Shown: positions 52,081-61,000 of the stretch, piece by piece
Layout: each line of letters opens with the position of its first letter
Position numbering within the stretch: the stretch's first letter is position 1
NCBI GenBank assembly: GCA_934045075.1
Contig: OW203740.1
Coordinates: 17,745,878 to 17,809,877 of the forward strand
Source: Yponomeuta sedellus
Taxonomy: Eukaryota > Arthropoda > Insecta > Lepidoptera > Yponomeutidae
Reading direction: 5' to 3'
Length of the DNA: 64,000 bases
Program-made: the position numbers and the translations under genes
Notes under the pieces: model-generated
The model's input: only the letters and a program-made list of their open reading frames with translations
The model's database searches: none
Told to the model about the DNA's origin: nothing

Positions 52081-52430
52081 ATGTTCGCGCGAGAATCGAT
52101 CGCGCGACGTAATCATGAATCTGTGGTCATTCATTCACCACTCATTCGTTCCGGTGCCGTCGCTCGCGCCGCTACTAATTATCCATCCATGTGCATACAC
52201 ATTCGCACTGTGACATACGCGCGTGATAAGTGCTCGAATTCTCGTAAAGTGATAGACATTTGGCGACCAATAAACTTTATCAGCTCAAAGAACAATATAT
52301 TGACAATATTAGACTATAAGTGAACAGTGCAGGAGTGTTCCCCGTGCGCTGGACGCATCAGCTCATCCATCACCGCTCATCATCTGCCCAACAGTTCAAA
52401 GCGATCCATCATCCACCATCACCAAGTAAG
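52081..52430 (+). promoter_or_regulatory. Untranslated-leader-like segment with strong donor
   Basis: CpG-rich relative to surroundings, no long ORF, ends in CATCACCAAGTAAGTCC where GTAAGT is a strong 5' splice site. It could be the first non-coding exon of a + strand gene or the leader of an LTR element. No downstream partner exon was found in the window. Confidence 0.35.
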
Positions 52431-52693
52431 TCCATTCACATCACCTCCCATTCCGCTCTCTCAATCAGCCCATCGTGAGGTAGACCTAGCCGACACTGGC
52501 TAATTACCAAGAAATCTTAATATCTGTGGTAACAATTTTTACAACATACAGCCTAGAATATACCTAATATAAAATGTCCTGGGGACTTTAATCGATTTCC
52601 GAAAACGGGTGTTTTGTGAAAGTCCTCGATTGTTGATCCTAAGTTCGTTATCGCGTATAGGTTCTAAATAGTTGTTACAGTTGTTAAGATTTC

Positions 52694-52970
52694 TCATCGT
52701 CTTCTTCAGGCTATATTAGTCCACTGCTGGACATAGCCCTCCCCTAATGAGCGCCATAGCGCAAGGTTGTGCCATCATTGAGGGGTAATGCCCATAATCC
52801 CCACGCTGGGCATGCGGGTAGGGGATCGCAGTTTGGTGGTATTGTACTGCAGCGGGCGCTGCTGCCCACCCCCCGGTTTGTGTCCCTCAGTCGCCTTTTA
52901 CTACACCCGCGGAAAGAATTTGGGTTGGTGCTGTTCTCTAGGCCGACACCACACAGCAAGATTTCTCATA
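52694..52970 (-). mobile_element. Non-autonomous RTE derivative, second copy
   Basis: Complement of the 18002-18272 element: GCCCTCCCCTAATGAGCGCC tail, TTGTGCCATCATTGAGGGGT, CCCCCCGGTTTGTGTCCCTC and head CTCTAGGCCGACACCACACA. Confidence 0.8.
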
Positions 52971-53679
52971 CATAGTTATTAGATTAGAAAATTCTTTATT
53001 GCACAATAAGCATATTTGTACAAAGGCGAGCTTAATACTAATGAGTATTTTCTTCTAGCTAACCTTGGGTTATGTGGATAGTAGTGTGGGTAGTGCCCGG
53101 AGAGTTATAGTAAATAAATTATCATAATATGATAAAATCAGTTATATATTTAACGGGTTGAATGGCGATTATTTATTAGGTTTAATATACGACTATGTAT
53201 GAGTATCGCGAATCATTAAGAAATACTAGGATTTCTCATGTTCACTTTTAGATAAAAATGTGTTATATAACAAGTTGTCTTTTATTCCGTTTCTCCGTTG
53301 TTGCAGCCCATGATGTTTATTAAATAAGTGAACTATCTATAAGGTTCTGTAAAATATGTTTAGATAAATTCTAATAGGGCTGATTAATATTCTAAAGCGG
53401 CATTCTGGACGAGATTGTAAATATACTGAGTTACACATTGTGTAAATGAATTAATTAAAACATATGTCTAGGCTTGATACAAAAGTAGTTGGTAGAATTT
53501 ACTTCTAGTTCAATTGTTTCTATCGCAACAAAATAGAAAAATCTGACTCGGAATCGCGATTTACGATTACAAACATTTGCATTACCGTTGCAGTACAGAG
53601 AACATAGTTTTGAACTGCAAAGTTTGTAATCGATTTTTCCGAACCCTAAGCTATAATGTATTGCAATACATTATAGAAT
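52971..53679. other. Intergenic: LINE tail, MITE end, palindromes
   Basis: 52980-53015 has ATTAGATTAGAAAATTCTTT and ATTGCACAATAAG, a LINE tail. 53138-53228 matches 63890-63965 (ATTTTAACGGGT-like and TATGTATGAGTATCGCGAAT blocks), a shared repeat. 53548-53625 is an imperfect inverted repeat (TTACGATTACAAACATTTGC / GCAAAGTTTGTAATCG). 53651-53676 is a perfect palindrome. No ORF. Confidence 0.5.
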
Positions 53680-53782
53680 CACCAATCCGGACTTGGCCCC
53701 CGTGGTGGAGTATGGCCTATACCTTCCTTAGGGAATAGACCCGTGTCCCTCGGTGGGAACAGAATGGGTTGATGATGATGAT
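53680..53782 (+). mobile_element. Family C / RTE 3' tail
   Basis: CCAATCCGGACTTGGCCCCC, GTGGTGGAGTATGGCC, GGTGGGAACAGAATGGGTTG and a TGATGATGATGA tail. Confidence 0.7.
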
Positions 53783-53814
53783 AGAATCTAGCTCCTTAGG
53801 CTAGAATGCAAGCA

Positions 53815-53955
53815 GAGGCGTGGGCCATATAGAAAGGACGTGGGGCGAGTGCGAGCAAAAGATGCGACGAGACACAGTAGGGTCTGCGACTCTATACGAA
53901 GCGTCGCGTCTTCACCGCGTCAAATTGTCCCCCTCACCCTACGTCCTTTATATGT
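53815..53955. mobile_element. Palindromic MITE
   Basis: CCATATAGAAAGGACGTGGG on the left pairs with CCTACGTCCTTTATATGTGG on the right. The GC-rich interior (GATGCGACGAGAC, AAGCGTCGCGTC) also pairs in part. Confidence 0.6.
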
Positions 53956-56139
53956 GGCGTCTGCCTTAGCTATCCCCGAAATATGCCTGAACCTGAATTG
54001 CGACGAAATGTGAAGGAATAATTCCTAAATTATTGTGATACTATAATTTGCTCACGTGAAAAAGTAGCGGAAAACTAAAATGAGAAAAAGTTGATTAGTT
54101 TTCATTGCGAACACTTAAAATGTTGTAAGTGTTTGCAACCATAACTATATTGGTAAATTGTGTAAAGAATAGACCTTAACTTAATGTAAAGTGTATTCAG
54201 ACAAAATTGTTTACTGGACACCCCGCGCTTCCCTTCTATTGTCAACTTGCATCTGCGTAATCTTGATGCAAATCTTCGCTCACAAATAATATGGTAATTG
54301 AATTGAATGAAGATTGGCGTAAAGTTGTATGAAAAGTTGCTAGAAAAGATGCAGAAAAAATACATACATTAAAAAACTGAAATAAAATATAACCAACAGT
54401 AGGTCTTTACAGTGTTTTTTTTTTTTGTCAAATTTATACAGATTTCGTAATGACACGCGCACAAACATGAAGAATCATGGTATATATGATTTGTCAAGCT
54501 CTGATCATTGGTTAAGGAGTTACGACTGAACAGAATCGGACGTACGTATATACGAGCTAAACACAAACACCTTATCCTCCTATTCGGCCATTCCGCCCGC
54601 TCCGTTTTTTAAAAAATGCTAAAAATCTAGTTCATAGGTCTATATCTCCATGTGAATTTGGGTGTCCTCTTAGAGAACGTAAATCTTGTCTTTTCATATT
54701 GTTAACTCATTTATACATCATACGTTTTTTGTAACTGAGGCTTGTTCCTTCGCCGTTCGGGTCCAATTTGTACTGCGTGATTGGAATTACTCTTCGACAG
54801 ATAGTCAGTAATATTTGAAAGAGCATTAGCTCTTGATAAACATCTTTGACGGGATTATTATTTTTCTCCAATGAAAGCAAACAATTTTTTTGTCATACTA
54901 GCTCGGCGACAAGACGAGTCGCGTAACTATTCTGTGTCTGAAAATAATTTAACAGTAAGCCTAAATGTGAGCTTAAAATTTTGTCTATACATTTTATCTC
55001 TGTCACTGCCTATTTTACTCGTCTGCAAATTTACGCTTAGCACGCATTGCGAATAATATCGCCGCGATTTTTTTCCTGACGTATTTTCTGTTAATCGCGT
55101 ATACTTTGTCAAAAAGTGTAGAAATTAAAGTTTGCTCAGACTTTTTGTCTGCCTTAGTCAATTTATTACACTTAAAAGCATTAAACAACAGTCATTGCAT
55201 TAAATAGTTATATTATGCTTAATCAAGGTAGTAAATGGTCTTAATTTACGATAATACCAATAATAAAGTTTCACTTCCGGTTTCTTAATTTTTTGGACAA
55301 ACTGTACGTACTGATTTCGTTGGGAAATTATTTTCGCCCGATTTATCTTTCGCTCGTGAAAACGAAACATACATGTTCCACATATCGTGTGATAAATCGT
55401 AATGCGTGCTAGGCCTTAAGAGAGTTAAGTTACCGCACATACCTTTTGTTAGAATTAGCATAGTTTTGATCTCAGCTCGTTACTGCTATTCCAAAATGGT
55501 GTCGGTGATTTGATAGGGATTTCAAAACAGGTCAATGGTGACTTGCAATGATATGTAAAATATCATAAATTCCACATTTTGGCTAAATTCGCCGATGGCG
55601 TGCGATGTGATTTTGTGAGCATGATTAGTGATTACTTACACCTTAAACCTTTATAGACAACGTGTAATATGAATTTCCTTATTCTATTCCTCATTGACTT
55701 ATAGTAAAATTTAAAGTGGTAACTACTACTACTACACCATTGCTCTATTAAGGGTTAAAAATTATACAAACCTGGTATCAATTAAATCTTATTCTGATGT
55801 AAGTGTTGAAAACGGTAACAATCTCGTGTATGAGATTACGTCTCTTACCGGCCCTTCCGGGCACATTAGCTCGATATATTTGAGAAATATAAACTTCACT
55901 TGATTCCCAGTGTTTTAATACCGAAGAAAATGCTTACTATATTTTAATAACACTGTATTCCGTGACAGATACAATTTTACTGCATGTAAACAGTAAACGA
56001 GCAGGTTTAAAAATTGCTAAATTGCGGGAAAAACAAAAAAACATAACATAGAGGATTTTTTTGCTGTTCCTAGGTCGTTCCTTCATCTCAATTAGCCATC
56101 CTTAATCCGGAAAAGTTATAGTTATCAACTTTATCACTA
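53956..56139. other. Intergenic AT-rich DNA, no gene seen
   Basis: Scattered ORFs below 90 codons lack splice context or codon bias. No repeat family in this window matches. 55830-55870 has a weak inverted pair (CTCGTGTATGAGATTACG). Confidence 0.4.
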
Positions 56140-56335
56140 TAACATAACATACAAGCCCATACATTTCTTCTGGCCCCACACTACCCTGTGTCGTGGGAAC
56201 CAGAAACAACGACATCACAAACATGTAAACATCCAAGACCTGTGCTTTTTTTGTCCCCAGCCGGGTTCGAACCCGGGACCTCTAGCATGGTAGGCATACG
56301 CGCTACCGCTACGCCACAGAGTTCGTCACACTTTT
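56140..56335 (-). mobile_element. tRNA-derived SINE, family A
   Basis: In reverse: tRNA-like head GTAGCGGTAGCGCGTATGCC, B box GGTTCGAACCCGG, GCTGGGGACAAAAAAAGCAC, GTCGTTGTTTCTGG. Best B box of the family; not a working tRNA because the 3' half is non-tRNA. Confidence 0.8.
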
Positions 56336-56683
56336 GGGAGTAAGTACAAACTATGCCAGCCTCCTGTGCAGAAAGGTTCTAATAACTGCACTCTGGCTCA
56401 ACGTATAGTACCGTCCGCCTGCGTGAGGTTTGGCAGGTTCAAGTCCAACCAAAAATAATGCGTGTTGATATTAATTTCTTTTCAAACACAACTTAGTATT
56501 ACTTGTCCAATTTAGTAAACAATATTCTACCCTTAAATTATGACTTTTTAGTCCAAAACCGCCATATTTCCATACATGAAGTAACCTAGGACACTATTTT
56601 AGATAACACGCAGCCAATTTTATAAACAATGTTCATGAATTTTTGAACTAAAACTTTCGTAAGCACAACACATTGTAAATTTT

Positions 56684-56742
56684 TAGTCCGGATTTACTTA
56701 CGGGTGTTTTTTTACCCGTAAGTAAATCCGGACTAAAAGTCT
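56684..56742. repeat. Perfect hairpin
   Basis: TTTAGTCCGGATTTACTTAC then GGGT, a T-rich loop and the exact complement ACCCGTAAGTAAATCCGG. Arms of about 25 bases. TGTTCATGAA lies on both sides (near 56630 and 56747), which suggests a larger duplicated or inserted unit. Confidence 0.8.
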
Positions 56743-56956
56743 ACAAAATGTTCATGAACTTGCTAGTAAATTTTTGACATCTAATGTAAATTTTGAGGTT
56801 AGAATCTTGTTTGCTAAATTGGTCACGTTAAGGATAATAGACTGTAATAATAATGATCATTCATTTGTGCACCCAAAATATGAGACCTATCTATTTGTAT
56901 ATTATATTATTATCAACCCGAAACACCTTTTCTCACTTTTACATGCATACATAACC

Positions 56957-57241
56957 TCACGGCTGTATCCCAGATCGGTGGGCATCGACCAGGGACTGCC
57001 ACTTGCCACGATCCTGACAGATCACCGTCGCTTCATCAACGTTCATAAGTCGTTGCACGCACGCGCGCCCGTTTCGGGTACTTTTTATCTTCGCCTTTAC
57101 TAATACATCCCCTGTTTGGTCGACGTATGTCCGCCTGGGACGTCCCTTACCAGCCCTTCCACTCACATTTGCAACATATATTTGTCTCTCCGTTTTATTG
57201 TTTACATCAATTGATGCATTCACCCAAACTGTATCGAGCAT
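56957..57241 (-). pseudogene. LINE/retroelement C-terminal fragment
   Basis: RAGKGRPRRTYVDQTGDVLV, KIKSTRNGRACVQRLMNVDE and [17 protein letters not shown] fit the C-terminal region of a lepidopteran non-LTR element protein. A host gene is less likely because nothing splices to it. Confidence 0.5.
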
Positions 57242-57244
57242 GGA

Positions 57245-58334
57245 GCAGGTGCACTTATTAAAACGCCAAAGTCCATCCTGTTGTAGAATTCTGTTGACTA
57301 TTAGCTTCTATAGTATATTTTGTAATGTAAGTACAGAGCCTTAGCTTTATAATATGTTCGTGTAAAAAGATAAGCTAGATATTGTATTATGTATCTTTTT
57401 GTAATACGGGTGATTTTTAAAATGAGAACCCTTGTGATGCTGTTAACAGTATATTATGTTTTAATAGCTTATTAAACAGTGATATAAATAATTAAATCAA
57501 TATAAATGGTATTACTTGTAATTTAAAATGCACAATAGTTATTTTTTTCGTTGATTTGTGGTGATTCGTCGATATTTTTTCGTTGTCCCACTGAGTTATT
57601 TTGTTTTAATTATTAGATAAATATTATTTTTTATTAAAATATCTGTCTGATAACTATTGTTGTTTTAATGATTAAGGGTGTTCAATTATGAATAAAATTA
57701 AATTGTTTTTATATAATTAAGAGCACACTGCATTTATTATTTATTTATAAATATAAATTCTTAATTCTTCTATTTAAAAAATATAAGCAAGTACATTGCA
57801 ATTTAGCTAGGAATGCTATGGGAATGTACAAAAATATGCTAATTGTTATGTACACATCGGGATTTTTTTAATTAAATACAAAATGAAAGCTGATTTCTTC
57901 TTATAATACATACTTCACATTTGGTACTGTATCTAAACTTACACGTATACATAATTTAATGCACCAAAAGCATTTTAAACTTTATAATACAAAATTTACT
58001 TAAATAGTTATTTAAATAAAACATTATACCTGAGCAAATGTTTCAATATTGAGCTCAGAAGTTAACTTTGAAGCATGGCTAAGTTTACGTAAAATATATT
58101 TCCGTACTTCGAGATCTATACCAATAGGAAATAGGCAAGCTTATTAATTAATTGTGGTCATCAGCTGAACCAGATAAAAAAAAAAAAAACAGTGATTAAT
58201 AACTCGATTATAGAATAGATAAAGCCTCTTATCGACGTAATACATCAATCAGCTTACAATAATTAAAGTAAGTACCTTGATCATGTTCACATTACACTTA
58301 ACATCACTAAGCGGTAAATAACACTGAATTTAAT
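57245..58334. other. Intergenic very AT-rich DNA
   Basis: No ORF above 60 codons, no repeat match; a 12-A run near 58175. Confidence 0.4.
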
Positions 58335-58630
58335 TAAAACTGTTTTTATACGGATTTCACTCGTTTATTATATTTTTTACAATTTTCCGACGTTTCGGCA
58401 CTTTTACAGGTGCCGTGTTCTCGAATGACTGAGGTGATAGGCGTTTTTTTGAAAGCATTAACTGTTAGTTTACTACCCTCGGCAAAAATTATAAAAGTTA
58501 ATTATGAAGTTAAGTTCCAAAATAGGTTAATCAATTATTTTATATAAAGTCGACAATATTGATTATTAGTAATTGAAATCCGTATTAAAACAGTTCTAAT
58601 TATGTCTAGTACTCGTGTTAACCTTAGAAA
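58335..58630. mobile_element. TTTTCTAAGG/ACGTTTCGGC MITE family, fullest copy
   Basis: Starts TAATTAAAACTGTTTTTATA and ends with the inverted AATCCGTATTAAAACAGTTC then TAGTACTCGTGTTAACCTTA. Interior has TTCCGACGTTTCGGCACTTT and ACTACCCTCGGCAAAA. Non-coding. Confidence 0.7.
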
Positions 58631-58979
58631 ATACAACACTGAACTTGTTAAGGCGCTTTGGGGTGCTAACTAGGACTAGGACTTCAACTTCAATTGATTG
58701 CCGCAAAAAACAGCCGTTTTCGACGGAAGCGCATTTAAGTCCCAGGATGTTGAATCTACGTTCTAGGCTGTTGGCAAGCTTCTGAATTGACAGTTTCACA
58801 AAGCAAATATTATTATTATTGCACCCTAAAATCGTACAATGCGGCGAACTTAATGCAAATACTTAAGTAACGTTTTAACGTTTTGTCACGCTCTTATCTG
58901 AGAAACACGAAAAGACCTCGCTACACTTAACAATTTACTTAGCGGAATTCTCAATTCAGAAACTGGCCCTGTATGTTCT

Positions 58980-59210
58980 AATAGTACATTACACAACTAG
59001 GGTGGTAATACAAAGAAAGGCCGAGATCGCAGAAGTTTGCGGCCCGAGCTGCAAGCGAGGGACGTAAATATGCGATCGAGAGCTTTCTTTATTACCTCCC
59101 GTGATGTGTACATCTTTTTATGTCTACACTTGGCCAGAAAGTGGCTATTTCCGTACGCGCAGCGTGCGGAAAAAGCCACTTTATTGCCAGGTGTGGCATA
59201 AACATAGTTA
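58980..59210. repeat. Interspersed repeat, copy 2, with extra hairpin
   Basis: Matches 12400-12570 but has an additional piece at about 59135-59194, CCAGAAAGTGGCTATTTCCG ... AAAAGCCACTTTATTGCCAG, which folds on itself. The junction bases TTGG/TGTGGCAT are continuous in the other copy. Confidence 0.75.
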
Positions 59211-59564
59211 TCACAGATTTTTTATGTTTACTTTTTGAAAAAAATTGATTTTTTTCCATCGGTGTGATAGTTAGCACACCAAAGCGCCTTAATTGATACA
59301 TCTGTTTATGTAAACAAATAAAAAACATATACTCATATAATAGGTACATGATTTTACAAAATATAGTTTAACAGCTTATAATACGTATACTAATTTAGGT
59401 AATCTCTATACATAACAGGTAGCTTCGGCAAATAACAACGAAGGCGGTATACTGCCTGTTGAAACTAGACTTGCCAGGAATTACCTCGATATTAATCTCA
59501 TTGTTGTAGGTTCCAGACGAAATGAATCTACCTAAAGCACAACTAAGGGGCCATTCATAAATTC

Positions 59565-59735
59565 TTCTTCTTCAGGCTAAATATTAGTCCACTGCCAGCA
59601 TTGGGCGCTATGGCGCTCATTAGGGGAGGGCTATGTCCAGACATAGCCCTCTCCTAATGAGCGCCATAGCGCCCTGTCATCAGCTTGCCGCATCCAGCAT
59701 CTGCCGGCGGTTTTTCGCAAACCTAGTCGGAGAAT
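59565..59735 (-). mobile_element. RTE tail with snap-back duplication
   Basis: GCGCTATGGCGCTCATTAGG at 59607 and its complement CCTAATGAGCGCCATAGCGC at 59655 enclose a short loop at GGACATAGCC-type sequence. The rest (CATCAGCTTGCCGCATCCAG, CATCTGCCGGCGGTTTTTCG) is the usual RTE 3' region in reverse. Confidence 0.75.
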
Positions 59736-59932
59736 CCATAAATTGCGTCACAAAAAAATCGTGATTTTTTGACCCCTCCCCCGTCCTTGTCACAGCTGTT
59801 TGTGAGACTCCCCCCCCCCTCCCATCAATAGTGTGACGTCACATATTCTGCAATTTTACATATAGAAATTATCGAATACAAACAGCAGTTCCGAAATTAG
59901 TTTTATATGAAGAGTTGCAAATGTTTTGAGTA

Positions 59933-60158
59933 CAGTCTGTTAGCTTTAAGAATATACCTCGGCTACTATCGGATAGAATCGGATATATTCATGTAATAGA
60001 AATGTCGGAACTAATATGACACTTAACTTTACGTAACTTTTCAAAATAGTAAAGAAAAGTTTTCTACAGAGCAGTAAGTAGTATTACACTCGTGTGCTTT
60101 CGACAAAAACCGAAGCCTACTCTAGAGCCCGAGGTATATTCTAACAGCTAACAGACTG
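59933..60158. mobile_element. TA-target MITE, family F, full copy
   Basis: CAGTCTGTTAGCTTTAAGAA to TTCTAACAGCTAACAGACTG, flanked by TA on both sides (59931-59932, 60159-60160). Confidence 0.85.
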
Positions 60159-60354
60159 TATTTGGTTAATATTGCAAAAATCGTGTTTTAATTATAAATA
60201 CGCGAATCCTCTAAAACGCTCCTTAGGTCAATTTAAAACAGTGGTTCGTATTTCCCTTCACCACAGACCATTTGAACAACCGCTGAGGAGTGTTTTAAGA
60301 AACCATGCTTTTTTAAATAGAACCGTGATGAACGGACATCCCCTTTCTTAAAAG

Positions 60355-60510
60355 CCTATTTAGAGGCTGAAAATTCCACCCATGCCGGGACTCGAACCCG
60401 TGACCCTCTGGCTAACCGTGCTAGCGCACCCACCTGAGCTAACGGGCGACTCACCGGCATCGGTGAAATTTTGAACCTCTTTACAATACTTCTCTGTATT
60501 ATGTACAGGC
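60355..60510 (-). mobile_element. Family B tRNA-derived SINE
   Basis: In reverse: GCCGGTGAGTCGCCCGTTAG head, B box GGGTTCGAGTCCCGGCATGG, AGCCTCTAAATAGG. It lies next to the + strand copy at 60611, tail to tail. Confidence 0.75.
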
Positions 60511-60610
60511 AGCAACATCTGGCTTTAGTAATTTGCATCACTTGCAGCCCCGAGTACCTTACTTTGCAGTTAGGTTTTACATCGGAAAGATACCGCTGTA
60601 CCCACATGAT

Positions 60611-60838
60611 TACATTATTTTTATTGCACTAACCCGTGTCCGTAATACAGAGAAGTATTGTAAAGAGGTTCGAAATTTCACTGAGCCGTAGCCGGTGAGT
60701 AGCCCATTAGCACAGTTGGGAGAGCGTTGGCACGGATAGCCAGAGGTCACGGGTTCGAGTCCCGGAATGGGTGAAATCTTTAGCCTCTAAATAGGTTTCT
60801 AAAATTGTCCTTAGCACGGGTTAGTGCAATAAAATGAA
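60611..60838 (+). mobile_element. Family B element with inverted ends around a tRNA-like core
   Basis: Left TTTATTGCACTAACCCGTG and right CACGGGTTAGTGCAATAAA are exact inverted repeats of 19 bases. Between them lie GTAGCCCATTAGCACAGTTG (A-box-like) and GGTCACGGGTTCGAGTCCCG (B box). A SINE normally lacks terminal inverted repeats. Confidence 0.75.
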
Positions 60839-60871
60839 TGTAATGACATCCCCTTACTCCTATGCCAATCC

Positions 60872-61000
60872 TCAAGGCAAGCCGTGGAACTCGAATGTGG
60901 TGTAGAGCTGCTCCACTCGCTGGTAGACTTCATCGCATGAGTTCAACATCTGCGGCAGGATGTCTAGAGCCGCCGTTAGACTCTCTTCCGAGCCAAAAAT
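60872..61000 (-). CDS. CPTP: CPTP last exon
   Basis: - strand acceptor CGTTACAACAG, 42 codons and TGA at 60874-60872. Encodes the C-terminal helix and LP terminus of the GLTP fold. Confidence 0.9.
   Translation of the reverse strand: MFGSEESLTAALDILPQMLNSCDEVYQRVEQLYTTFEFHGLP

Noticed and set aside
54102..55112. Several ORFs of 60-90 codons
   Set aside because: AT-driven composition, no splice context, overlapping on both strands.
56225..56335. tRNA gene candidate with good B box
   Set aside because: Same SINE family as 458-634; the 3' part is not tRNA.
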